From Planctomycetota bacterium (GTDB lineage: Bacteria > Planctomycetota > SZUA-567 > H5-PLA8), in the NCBI GenBank assembly GCA_015075375.1, contig JABTUM010000002.1, forward strand, positions 405,393 through 469,392: a stretch of DNA of 64,000 nt, written 5' to 3'. The position numbers were made by a program, and so were the translations under genes. Below the pieces are notes generated by a model. It worked only from the letters and a program-made list of their open reading frames with translations, was not told the DNA's origin and did no database searches. Of the stretch, positions 34,409 to 43,009 are shown piece by piece (position 1 is the first letter of the stretch; each line of letters begins with the position of its first letter).

Positions 34409-37400
34409 TTACGGCTTCGCGGCTTTATCGATTTCCGCTTTCGCCCAAGCGGCTTCGGGGCGAATCGTGAGCTTTACGTTGCGCCACGCATGATCGCCGG
34501 CGTTGGCGTTCAAGATCAGGAAATAGGCGGGCAAAGTCTTGGGCATCTGCACCACGCCGACGGGATCGGCGCCGACGCTCCAACTCCATTTGCCGTCCGC
34601 CACTGCGGCCGAAATGGGGGCGAAGTCCTGGGTGATGTCGAAGGGCTTCCCGATCAGCCTTGGGCACGGCTGGTTGATGTCCGCTTCGCTCATGAAGTTT
34701 TCGATATGCGGGCTTCGGTTGTAGGGCCGGATCAGGAGCCTGGGCGCTCGTGCGCCGTCGTTGCTGCCGGGCTCGAGGAAGTACGGTCCCAGGCGCTTTT
34801 GGCCGGTGAGCGAGCGGCCTTCGGCATGAAAGCGCAGCAGTTCCGCGATCGGGGCTTTGAAGCGCGCGAAGCAGAACTCGTCGCGCTGCGGCCCGGCGGG
34901 GATTTTGAGGGTGCCGTTTTCCAGCACCGGAGCGTTGGGTACGCCCTCGAAATCCGCAAGCTGGCCGGGGTCGCTGAAATCGTAGGTCAGCTCGACGAAG
35001 CCGTTGGGCAGGGGCTTGGCTTCTTTCGCGTGAAAGATGCGCTTCCACGGGTTTTCGCCGATGAGCGCTTTTTCGATATCCTTAAGCCATTGTTCCAGCT
35101 CCGGCGCTTTTTGTTGGGCGAAGCGGGTCGCTCCGTGGGTCTCACGGAAGGCGTCGATGCCGTCGGCCAGGGGCTTCCACTGTTTCTGGTCATGGCTCTT
35201 TTGGAGCGCCGCAAAAGACTGCTGGGCGAGCACTTCCTTTTCGCCGGCGCCCATGAGTTCCAGTTTTTCGGCGAGCGGCGCGCGTGCCTCTTCGGCCAAG
35301 GCAGGGATTCGCGCGCGCGCTTCGTCGAGTGCGCCGCGCATTAAGAAGTAGAGCGCGCCCTCCGGGCCTTCGCCCGCCGCGCCACTCGCGGTCACGACGC
35401 GCTTCGCGTCGAGCAGCTTGCCGGTCAGGTACAGGCCTGCGCCTTTGACTTCGACTTCGATGCCGCGGGCGGCATCGTAGGCTTTCACTTTTGCCTTATC
35501 CGCGCCAAAGGTTTTGGCGAGCTTCTCCGGGAGCGGCAGTTCCTTTTCCTGCTTGGCTAGCGCTTCCAGCGCAGCAGTCTCGAATTTGTGCGCCGCTTCC
35601 AAATCTTTCAGATCGGGCTCGATTAGCTTGGCGGCCGGCGCGTATTCCGGCGAGCGTGCACGCGCGCGGAGTTTGTCGTGTGCTTTGTCGAGGTCGTCGT
35701 CGGCGGTGAGCGTAAGCAGTTCGGTCAGAAACCGCGCGCGCAACGCCACGAGCGCGGGATCGGCGGCGGCGGGCTGGGGAGGCACGGGCTGCGCGGGCTC
35801 CACTGGCGCGGGCTGTGGCGCCGGCTCGACCTGAGCCGGAGCGGGCTCCGGCGGAGGAGCAGGCTGCGGTTCTGCGGGCGCCGCCACCGGCTGCGGTGCG
35901 GGGACGGGCTCGGGCTCGGGCGGCACCTGTGCGGCCGGCGACTCGGGGGCTTCGACTTCCGTTTTGGCGGCCGGCCGAGGCGGCGGAGGTATGTGAACGA
36001 CGGGCGCCGTTTTGGGCGGCGGCACGGGCTGCGCGGGAGGTTTGGGTTGTTGTGCCGTTTCTTTGGGCGGGCCGCCTTGCATCAGCAATACTAAGAGGAG
36101 CGCGAGGCCCACGCCGCCGGCGACGGTGACCGCCAGAACGGTTCCGTTCGGCTTTTTCCGTTCGTCGGCGGCACGCGCGGTTCCGCGCACGGGAGGTCGC
36201 ACCGCCGTGACCGGACCGGTGGTGACGCGGATGGGTCCGATCGCGCCGACGGGGCCGGTGGTGTGCCGAGGTCCGACGGGCACGCGCGGACCGGTGGTGC
36301 CTTTGGGGCCGACGGGCACACGCGGGCCGGTGGTGCCTCCGGCATTCACCGCTTTGCGCTTGCCGCTTCGTGCGGCCAGTTTGGGTTGCGCCGCCGAACT
36401 GGGCCGGTTGAATGCGGCCGCTTCGATTTGTTCGCCCTTCTTAAGGCGTTCCAGGTCGGCCAGGAAGGCGCCGGCGTCGGGGTAGCGATCGTTCGGATCT
36501 TTGGCCAATAACTTCGAGACCATCAGCGCCAGTTCGGCCGGAACTTCCGGATTCACCTCGTTCAGCGCCGGCGCCGACTCGGTGAGATGTTTCGACATGA
36601 TCAGCGAGGGGTTTTCGCCGGCGAACAGGGTGCGTGCGCCAAACAGGTAATAGATCGTGGCGCCCAACGCATAGAGGTCGACGCGGTGGTCGATGTCCCG
36701 TGCGCCTTTGGCTTGTTCGGGCGACATGTAGTGCGGCGTGCCGATGGCCTTTCCGGCCATGGTGAGTTCGGCATCGTCGTCTTCCAGTTCGGCCGGCCGG
36801 GCCAATCCCAAATCGCAGAGTTTCGCCTCGTTTCGGGTGTTGAGCATCACGTTGTCGGGCTTGATGTCGCGATGTATCAGGCCCTGCCCGTGCGCATACT
36901 TCAGGGCTTCGCTAATCTGGCGGATCAGTTCGAGCCCTTCCTGCAGCCCGTACTTGCCGCGCTCCTTGACCACGTCGCGCGTCGAGCGGCCTTCGACGAA
37001 TTCCATGGCGAAGTAGGTGTAGGGTCCGGACTCGCCGATATCGATGGCGCCGACGATATGCGGATGATTGAGGCGGGCGGCCATTTTGGCGCCGCGCAAG
37101 AAGCGCTCTTTTTGGACCGCATTGGCGCTCAGCTTTTTGGGAAGGATTTTAAGAGCCACTATGCGGTGCATCGAAATCTGGCGCGCTTTGAAGACCGCGC
37201 CCATCGCGCCTTGCCCGACTTTTTCGAGGATCTCGAAACCTGCGAGCGTGGGATTGCCCTGGATGTCCTTGAGCACTTCGGCGAGCTGTTCGCGGGTGAG
37301 GTAGGCTTTCTTGACCAGGATTTCGCCGATTTTTTCGGGCAGCCCCATCTCGCCCAGCTTGCCTTGGGCGTCCAGGCATTCGTCGAGCTGGGCCTGGGAG

Positions 37401-37486
37401 CAATAGCCCTTCGCCACCGCAACCGCGCCGAAAAGCCGGCGGCGGGTGGAGGGATTTGCGCGGCTGAACTCGGAGGCTTCGGCCAC
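34409..37486 (-). CDS. Ser/Thr kinase with MshEN-like N-terminus, Gly/Pro linker and LamG-like tail
   Basis: Protein of 1025 residues; GTG at 37486 is chosen because AAGGA lies 7 nt upstream (frame open to 37534). An MshEN-like region (FGAVAVAKGYCSQAQLDECLD, IGEILVKKAYLTREQLAEVL) precedes the kinase domain (GQGAMGAVFKA, VALKIL, IHRDIKPDN, CDLG, TPHYMSPEQ). A linker with repeated TTGPRVPVGP units leads to one membrane segment (GTVLAVTVAGGVGLALLLVLLM) and a long Pro-rich stalk. Extracytoplasmic part: the helical module shared with the two proteins downstream and a C-terminal concanavalin/LamG-like domain (VELTYDFSDPGQLADFEGVPNAPVLENGTLKIPAG) resembling DUF1080-type glycan domains. Probably a receptor kinase sensing envelope or polysaccharide signals. 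Confidence 0.9.
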   Translation of the reverse strand: MAEASEFSRANPSTRRRLFGAVAVAKGYCSQAQLDECLDAQGKLGEMGLPEKIGEILVKKAYLTREQLAEVLKDIQGNPTLAGFEILEKVGQGAMGAVFKARQISMHRIVALKILPKKLSANAVQKERFLRGAKMAARLNHPHIVGAIDIGESGPYTYFAMEFVEGRSTRDVVKERGKYGLQEGLELIRQISEALKYAHGQGLIHRDIKPDNVMLNTRNEAKLCDLGLARPAELEDDDAELTMAGKAIGTPHYMSPEQAKGARDIDHRVDLYALGATIYYLFGARTLFAGENPSLIMSKHLTESAPALNEVNPEVPAELALMVSKLLAKDPNDRYPDAGAFLADLERLKKGEQIEAAAFNRPSSAAQPKLAARSGKRKAVNAGGTTGPRVPVGPKGTTGPRVPVGPRHTTGPVGAIGPIRVTTGPVTAVRPPVRGTARAADERKKPNGTVLAVTVAGGVGLALLLVLLMQGGPPKETAQQPKPPAQPVPPPKTAPVVHIPPPPRPAAKTEVEAPESPAAQVPPEPEPVPAPQPVAAPAEPQPAPPPEPAPAQVEPAPQPAPVEPAQPVPPQPAAADPALVALRARFLTELLTLTADDDLDKAHDKLRARARSPEYAPAAKLIEPDLKDLEAAHKFETAALEALAKQEKELPLPEKLAKTFGADKAKVKAYDAARGIEVEVKGAGLYLTGKLLDAKRVVTASGAAGEGPEGALYFLMRGALDEARARIPALAEEARAPLAEKLELMGAGEKEVLAQQSFAALQKSHDQKQWKPLADGIDAFRETHGATRFAQQKAPELEQWLKDIEKALIGENPWKRIFHAKEAKPLPNGFVELTYDFSDPGQLADFEGVPNAPVLENGTLKIPAGPQRDEFCFARFKAPIAELLRFHAEGRSLTGQKRLGPYFLEPGSNDGARAPRLLIRPYNRSPHIENFMSEADINQPCPRLIGKPFDITQDFAPISAAVADGKWSWSVGADPVGVVQMPKTLPAYFLILNANAGDHAWRNVKLTIRPEAAWAKAEIDKAAKP

Positions 37487-37592
37487 TCGTAAGTCCTTAT
37501 AGGCGATTGGGCCCCACGGGCGCTGCAGGTCCAACCAAACCGACCAGCGTATCCTTAAGGCCGCAAAGCGACAAGGGGCGCGTCGCGCCCTC

Positions 37593-37621
37593 TTGACAGG
37601 TCCGTCCTCGGGTGGTCTATT
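37593..37621 (+). promoter_or_regulatory. Sigma-70-type promoter candidate upstream of ileS
   Basis: Perfect -35 TTGACA (37593-37598), 17-bp spacer, -10 TCTATT (37616-37621; four of six consensus). Predicted start of transcription near 37628. It would drive the RNA described next and possibly ileS. Confidence 0.55.
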
Positions 37622-37627
37622 GGCATG

Positions 37628-37800
37628 CCGTTGAGCCGGTGGGTGGGGCTCCCAGATAAGGAAGACGCCATGCGCAGGGCGGGGAGGCTATCGCCGATTA
37701 TCGGGGCCCAGGGGTAACCCTCGGGCCGTCTCGCTCCGCCGTCGTAAGCCGCAATCCGAAGCGATACGTGAACCACGAGGGTAAGCCCTCGTGGTTTTTT
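37628..37800 (+). ncRNA. Candidate small RNA or attenuator leader upstream of ileS
   Basis: About 170 nt between a consensus-like promoter and a strong intrinsic terminator, without a credible reading frame. Hairpins visible by eye: GGCCC-AGGG-GTAA-CCCT-C-GGGCC with a GNRA-type GTAA loop (about 37706-37729), CCGA-TTA-TCGG just upstream, and the terminator itself. I looked for T-box, SRP, 6S, tmRNA and RNase P signatures and found none. It may be an independent sRNA or a regulated leader of ileS, whose start codon lies 45 nt past the terminator. Confidence 0.4.
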
Positions 37801-37806
37801 GTTTTC
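37773..37806 (+). terminator. Intrinsic terminator upstream of ileS
   Basis: Perfect 9-bp stem CCACGAGGG / CCCTCGTGG, TAAG loop, followed by TTTTTTGTTTTC. One of the strongest terminators in the window, placed in front of a gene rather than behind one. Confidence 0.9.
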
Positions 37807-37850
37807 AGCACAGGTTTCGAGTTTCCCTTTTGAGGAGTTCATCCCAAGCC

Positions 37851-40800
37851 ATGCCGGCCTTCAAGCCCGTCGATACGTCGATGAAGTTCCCCGAAGCGGA
37901 AGCGCGGATTCGCGCCTTCTGGAAAGAGCGCGGGATCTTTCAGGAGTCGCTGAAGCTGCGCGAGGGGCGTCCCACGTGGGTCTTCTACGAAGGCCCTCCG
38001 ACGGCCAACGGCCGCCCGCATCCCGGGCATGTGCTCACGCGCGTCGTGAAGGACCTCTTTCCGCGCTACAAGACCATGCGCGGCTTCTACGTGCCGCGCA
38101 AAGCGGGCTGGGATACGCACGGCCTGCCGGTCGAGATCGAAGTCGAGAAGGAACTGGGGATCAGCGGGAAGCAGGACATCGAGAAGTACGGTGTGATCCC
38201 GTTCGTGCGGAAGTGCATGGAATCGGTCTTTAAGTACACGACGGACTGGGAAAACCTTACCGAGAAGATCGGTTTCTGGATCGACCTGAAGGACGCGTAC
38301 GTCACGTATCACCAGAGCTACGTCGAGAGCGTGTGGTGGTCACTGGCGGAGCTGTTCAAGAAGGATCTGCTCTTCAAGGGGCATAAGGTGCTGCCGTGCT
38401 GCCCGCGTTGCCAGACGGCGCTGAGCAGCCACGAAGTCGGTCAGGGCTATAAAGAAGTCGAGGACCCCAGCGTATTCGTGACCTTCCGCGCGACCGACTG
38501 GGAGCAGTCGAAAGTGAGCTACCTGGCGTGGACGACGACGCCCTGGACGCTTCCCAGCAACTCGGGGCTCGCGGTGAAGTCCGATGTGGAATACGCGCAT
38601 GTCAAGGTGGGCGACGAGACGCTGGTGATGGCCGCGGCGCTGGTCGAGAAGTGCATGGGCAAGGTGCCGCACGAGGTTGTCAAGACCGAGCCCGGCAGCG
38701 CGCTGGTGGGCCGGCGTTACCGGCCGCTCTTCGACTGGTGGCAGGGGACGGACAAGGAGCGCGAGCAGGCCTGGAAGGTCTGCGCCGCCGACTTCGTCAC
38801 GCTCGATACGGGCTCGGGCATCGTCCACATGGCCCCGGCGTACGGCGCGGACGACTACACGCTGGGCCAGCGCGAAGGTCTGCCGGTGATCCACCTCGTT
38901 GCGCCCGACGGCCGGTTCAAGGAAGGCTGCGGCGCGTTCAGCGGCGTGGGCTTCAAGGAAGCGGATAAGAATCTGATCAAGGATCTGCGCGATCGCGGCT
39001 TACTGCTCAAGCGAGAAGCGTACAAGCACGACTATCCGCACTGCTGGCGCTGCAACAGCCCGCTGATCTACTACGCACGCGAAGGCTGGTTCATCCGCAC
39101 GACGCGGGAAATCTCGAAGGTGATCGCCAATAACAAGTCGATCAAGTGGCTGCCCGAGCATATCCGCGACGGACGCTTCGGGAATTTCCTCGAGACGAAC
39201 ATCGATTGGGCGCTCTCGCGCGAGCGGTATTGGGGCACGCCGCTGCCGATCTGGGTCAGCGAAGACGGTTCGCACATGGAGGCGGTGGGCTCGCTGAAGG
39301 AACTGGGCGAGAAACCCGGCGTGGAAGGCTTCGACGCGTTCGAGAAGGCTCAAGCGAGCGATCCGACGCTGAATCCTCATTTGCGCGTGCACAAACCATG
39401 GATCGACGAGGTGACGTACCTCGCACCCGACGGCAAGCAGCGCATGAAGCGCGTCCCCGAGGTGATTGACTGCTGGTACGACAGCGGGGCCATGCCCTTC
39501 GCGCAGTGGGGTTACCCGCACGCACCGGGGAGCCTGGAGCAATTCTCGCGAGCGTTCCCCGCCGATTTCATCAGCGAAGCGATCGACCAGACCCGGGGCT
39601 GGTTTTATTCGCTGCTGACTGAATCGACGCTGCTCTTCGGTGGCGCGCCGCAACCGCATCCGTACAAGACGTGCGTGGTGCTGGGGCACGTCTGCGACGA
39701 GAAGGGCGAGAAGATGGCGAAGTCCAAGGGGAATTACATCGACCCCTCGGGCATCCTGGACGAAGAAGGCGCCGACGCGCTGCGCTGGTTCTTCTATTCC
39801 TCGAACCATCCGTGGACGTCGAGCCGCTTCAGCCGCGGGAACGTGCGCGAAGCGCAGAAAGACTTCCTGCTCAAGTTGCGCAACGTGTACAGCTTCTTCA
39901 CGATTTATGCGAATATCGACGGCTTCGACCCTTCGGCCGGCCGCGGTCCCGACTTCCAGCGCTTTCGACGCGGCGGTCGGGAACTGAGCGAGCGGACCCA
40001 GCTCGACCGCTGGATCCTCAGCGAATTGCACCAGACCACGACCGGTGTGCGGCAGCGGCTGGACGAGTACGACATCTTCGGATCGGCCCAGCAGCTTAGC
40101 GCGTTCTGCGAAAGCCTGAGCAATTGGTATCTGCAGCGAACGCGCGACCGGTTCTGGCGTTCCTGGCGCAGCGAGGACCGCACGCATCCCGACGATCTGG
40201 ATAAGCTCGACGCCTACTGGACGCTCTACGAGTGCCTGGTGAACTTCTCCAAGCTGATCGCTCCTTTCGTGCCGTTTGCGGCGGAGGACATCTGGCAGAA
40301 CCTGGTGTACGGCCCGCTGGGGTCCGGGGAGGCCGCCCCCGCCGGACCGAAGCCTGGGGATTCGCAAGCGACCATCGTCAACCTCGATAAATTCGCCAGG
40401 GTTCCGGCCAGCGTGCATCACTGCGACTATCCCACCGCGGATCCGCAGGCGGTGGATTGCGCGCTGGGTGAAGAAATGGCGCTGATCCGCGAAATCGTGA
40501 GCTTGGGGCGCAATGTCCGCGCCGCGCAGAAGCTGAAGGTGCGCCTGCCGCTGTCCAAACTCATCCTGGTCCTGGCCGACGGGAGCAAGACGGATGTGGT
40601 CCGCGCGCATGCCGAGGTGCTGAAGGATGCGTTGAACGTGAAGGACGTCGAGTTCGCGCGGCTGGCGGAGAAGTTCGTCTCGTACCAGGTGAAGCCGAAT
40701 TTTAAGCTGATCGGCGCGAAGTACCGCGAGCTGGTACCGGCGATCAAGCAGGCGCTGTCGGAGGCGAACGCGTCGCACTTGAAGGGGAAGTTCGATAACG

Positions 40801-41210
40801 ACGGGAGCTGCACGCTGCGCGTGTCCGGGCACGAGGTTTTGCTGAGCGCCGAGGAAGTGGAAGTGAGCATCCAGGCGCGCGAAGGGTACGCGGCGGCGGG
40901 AGGGAAGCAGGTCGTGATCGTGCTCGATACGCACCTCACGCCGGAATTGGAAGCCGAAGGCTACGCGCGGGAGTTGGTCAACCGTGTGCAAGGCGCGCGG
41001 AAGGAAATGGACCTCAAGTACGAACAGCGCATCAAGCTCGCGGTGCAGGGGCCGGCGCGGATGGTGCAGCGGGCGGAGCAGTTCAAGGCGCATATCTGCC
41101 ACGAGACGCTGGCGACGGAACTGCGCGTGGGAGAGATCCCGCCGGGCTGGAAGACGTTCGATGTGGACGTGGAAGGCGATGCGGGCAAGGTCGGGGTGGG
41201 GGTGGAGTAG
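37851..41210 (+). CDS. ileS: Isoleucyl-tRNA synthetase (type 2, eukaryote-like)
   Basis: Protein of 1119 residues from the ATG at 37851 (open to 37791, but that part lies inside the terminator). Charges tRNA-Ile. Class I signatures: HIGH-equivalent NGRPHPGH, editing-domain TTPWTLPSN and GIVHMAPAYGADDY, KMSKS-equivalent EKMAKSKGN, the tRNA-proof Trp/Tyr in DCWYDSGAMPFAQWGYP. The RYKTMRGFYVPRKAGWDTHGLPVE region and the C-terminal PNFKLIGAKYRELVPAIKQAL tail match the IleS2 branch found in eukaryotes and some bacteria, a branch known for low mupirocin sensitivity. A GAGGAG box lies rather far (13 nt) upstream of the ATG. Preceded by a terminator-containing leader. Confidence 0.97.
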   Translation: MPAFKPVDTSMKFPEAEARIRAFWKERGIFQESLKLREGRPTWVFYEGPPTANGRPHPGHVLTRVVKDLFPRYKTMRGFYVPRKAGWDTHGLPVEIEVEKELGISGKQDIEKYGVIPFVRKCMESVFKYTTDWENLTEKIGFWIDLKDAYVTYHQSYVESVWWSLAELFKKDLLFKGHKVLPCCPRCQTALSSHEVGQGYKEVEDPSVFVTFRATDWEQSKVSYLAWTTTPWTLPSNSGLAVKSDVEYAHVKVGDETLVMAAALVEKCMGKVPHEVVKTEPGSALVGRRYRPLFDWWQGTDKEREQAWKVCAADFVTLDTGSGIVHMAPAYGADDYTLGQREGLPVIHLVAPDGRFKEGCGAFSGVGFKEADKNLIKDLRDRGLLLKREAYKHDYPHCWRCNSPLIYYAREGWFIRTTREISKVIANNKSIKWLPEHIRDGRFGNFLETNIDWALSRERYWGTPLPIWVSEDGSHMEAVGSLKELGEKPGVEGFDAFEKAQASDPTLNPHLRVHKPWIDEVTYLAPDGKQRMKRVPEVIDCWYDSGAMPFAQWGYPHAPGSLEQFSRAFPADFISEAIDQTRGWFYSLLTESTLLFGGAPQPHPYKTCVVLGHVCDEKGEKMAKSKGNYIDPSGILDEEGADALRWFFYSSNHPWTSSRFSRGNVREAQKDFLLKLRNVYSFFTIYANIDGFDPSAGRGPDFQRFRRGGRELSERTQLDRWILSELHQTTTGVRQRLDEYDIFGSAQQLSAFCESLSNWYLQRTRDRFWRSWRSEDRTHPDDLDKLDAYWTLYECLVNFSKLIAPFVPFAAEDIWQNLVYGPLGSGEAAPAGPKPGDSQATIVNLDKFARVPASVHHCDYPTADPQAVDCALGEEMALIREIVSLGRNVRAAQKLKVRLPLSKLILVLADGSKTDVVRAHAEVLKDALNVKDVEFARLAEKFVSYQVKPNFKLIGAKYRELVPAIKQALSEANASHLKGKFDNDGSCTLRVSGHEVLLSAEEVEVSIQAREGYAAAGGKQVVIVLDTHLTPELEAEGYARELVNRVQGARKEMDLKYEQRIKLAVQGPARMVQRAEQFKAHICHETLATELRVGEIPPGWKTFDVDVEGDAGKVGVGVE

Positions 41211-41333
41211 GGCGTCGGAGGGGAGACTTGAGCGGCTCCCCTCCTTTTCGTCCGGCATCGCCGTCACGCGGCCCAGGTGCTGGTGCTTGCGTTCAAATCT
41301 GCTCGCCGCGGGCAAGGCCTGGAGGTCGCTGCC

Positions 41334-42191
41334 ATGAGCGCGCATGCATCGGGGTGGCCCTCGCACCTGGTGGTGGGCGGGCACTCGTTTATTCCCGAAT
41401 TGGGCAACGATCCGGCGGCGAGTTTCGAAACGCAGCTCGCCCTCGTGAGCGCGTGTCTCGATAGCGGGATCAACGGCTTCGATACCACCTACGAGGCCGA
41501 ACGCGTGGCCCTGGGCCGGGTGCTCGAAGAGCTGGGCCGGCGCGCCGAAGCGCGCATCCTGGCCTGGAACTTTTTTGCCGATCCGTCCAGCGGCGCGTAC
41601 CTCGTGGGGCCTACGCCGTATCGCGAGCCGCACCTCGAACGAATGCTCAACCAGTTGCGGACCGACCGGATCGATCTGCTGGTGGTGCATCCCGCGGGTA
41701 CGGCGGAAGAGCACGCGATGCAGGTTGAAGTTGCTCAACGCTGGCGCGATGCGGGCCGCGTGGGCGCGCTGGGAACGTGGGCGCCTTCGGAAGCGCTTCT
41801 GAACCGTTCGCCCGAACCCTATACGTTCTTCGTCCAACCGCGCAATCCGGCGCAGCCGTCCGCGCCATTATTTTCCCGCGGAGCCGCGCACGGTTGGCGA
41901 GGCTTCGCGACCTCGCCCTTCAACCGCGGCTGGCTGCTGGATAAGCTCGTAGCGGCAGCCCATAAGGTTGAAGGCGTCCCGCCCGAGGAGGCGCGTACCT
42001 GGTTGTCCGATGCGCTGCTGCGTTTTGCGCTCTTTGCACCCGGCGTGGACCACGTCATCGTGGGCATTCGCAAACTGCAATGGATCGAACGTAACCGCGC
42101 CAGCCTGACGCGCGGACCGCTGGCGGATAGCGACGGCACTCGCTTGTTGCGGCTGTTCGAGAGCACCCGGGAGTCCCATGACCGAGCCTGA
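41334..42191 (+). CDS. Aldo/keto reductase-like protein
   Basis: Protein of 285 residues; ATG at 41334 with GGAGG upstream (open to 41277). It follows the aldo/keto reductase TIM-barrel pattern: N-terminal ACLDSGINGFDTTYEAERVALGRVLEELG, strand and lysine-region RILAWNFFADPS, RMLNQLRTDRIDLLVVHPAG, GRVGALGTWAPSEAL, and the C-terminal LRFALFAPGVDHVIVGIRKLQWIERN (NADPH-binding side). The typical catalytic tetrad is degenerate (the Asp/Tyr region reads FDTTYE, while the lysine is not obvious), so it may be a divergent or non-canonical member. Overlaps the next gene by 14 nt. Confidence 0.75.
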   Translation: MSAHASGWPSHLVVGGHSFIPELGNDPAASFETQLALVSACLDSGINGFDTTYEAERVALGRVLEELGRRAEARILAWNFFADPSSGAYLVGPTPYREPHLERMLNQLRTDRIDLLVVHPAGTAEEHAMQVEVAQRWRDAGRVGALGTWAPSEALLNRSPEPYTFFVQPRNPAQPSAPLFSRGAAHGWRGFATSPFNRGWLLDKLVAAAHKVEGVPPEEARTWLSDALLRFALFAPGVDHVIVGIRKLQWIERNRASLTRGPLADSDGTRLLRLFESTRESHDRA

Positions 42192-42771
42192 GACGAGACC
42201 GGCCGCGCCCTCGGTGTTGCGATCCGCGTTGTTGGGGGCGCTGTGCTTCACGGCGGCGAGCGTGCCGGTGTATGCCACGGTCGCCTTTGGCGAGAAATGG
42301 ATGTACCGGAACTTGGGCATCCCCGGCGCGTACGCGGTTTGGACCGTCCTGTTTTTGGCGTTGGGCGGCGTGGCGCTGATCCCCGTATTGCCGCGTCCGC
42401 GCCGGATCGCGCGCTGGTTCCTGATTTTCGGCGGTTCCTTCTTCCTCTACGCCGCAGCCTGGGTGGCCGCCTACTTTTCCCTGCGCGGATCGCTTGGGGA
42501 ATGGGTGGGCGCCGGGTCCGGATGCGTGCTGCTGGGCTTCGCGTTGGCGTTTGGATTCGGAGCGCTAAGGCGGATTCCGGCGATCGTGCTGGTGTTGTTT
42601 GCAGCCAATACCCTAGGGTACTTCGCGGGCTCCAAGCTCTTTTACACCGTGCGCGGCGCCGAAGGTATGTTGCTTTGGGGTGTCGCGCATGGCATGGGGC
42701 TGGGCGCCGGCCTGGGTGCGGCGATTGCGCTTGCCAGCGGCGTTCGCCCGTCCGAAGAGCCGGATGCTTGA
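42178..42771 (+). CDS. Membrane protein, unknown function
   Basis: Protein of 197 residues with five or six membrane segments (LLGALCFTAASVPVYATVAF, YAVWTVLFLALGGVALIPVL, WFLIFGGSFFLYAAAWVAAYFSL, GCVLLGFALAFGFGAL, AIVLVLFAANTLGYFAGS, LLWGVAHGMGLGAGLGAAIAL). Starts inside the end of the aldo/keto reductase gene (GGGAG just upstream of the ATG), so translation is coupled. No family recognised. Confidence 0.75.
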   Translation: MTEPETRPAAPSVLRSALLGALCFTAASVPVYATVAFGEKWMYRNLGIPGAYAVWTVLFLALGGVALIPVLPRPRRIARWFLIFGGSFFLYAAAWVAAYFSLRGSLGEWVGAGSGCVLLGFALAFGFGALRRIPAIVLVLFAANTLGYFAGSKLFYTVRGAEGMLLWGVAHGMGLGAGLGAAIALASGVRPSEEPDA

Positions 42772-42785
42772 TGCCTAAATAAGCA

Positions 42786-42810
42786 CCGGCCTCCTGCAAG
42801 AGGAGGCCGG
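42786..42810. terminator. Hairpin after the membrane-protein gene
   Basis: Perfect 10-bp stem CCGGCCTCCT / AGGAGGCCGG with GCAAG loop, 15 nt after the stop at 42771. The plus side lacks a T-run (G-rich), so termination efficiency is uncertain. Confidence 0.6.
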
Positions 42811-43009
42811 GTGGGGGGGATGCGGCCGGTGGGTTCCGCTTGGCGTGGGCGCTCTGCGGAGCGCTCTCGATCCTACCGCCTCTGGAACCGCCACCTTCCC
42901 CGCATCCTGGCCGCTACCGGTGATTCCGCGTCCTCCCGAGGACGAACGCCCGGTCGGCTTGTGCGACCCTCCATCAGCGCCCTGGAGAGTACGCAACCGC
43001 CAGATCCGG

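Noticed and set aside
37593..37850. T-box riboswitch in front of ileS
   Set aside because: No AGGGTGGNACCGCG-type T-box sequence and no antiterminator alternative was found; the GGGTGG strings present lack the rest of the motif.
37957..37990. Third parS-like site (CCCACGTGGG) inside ileS
   Set aside because: Only the CCACGTGG core fits; flanking positions break the GTTCCACGTGGAAC palindrome, and the bases are explained by the coding sequence.
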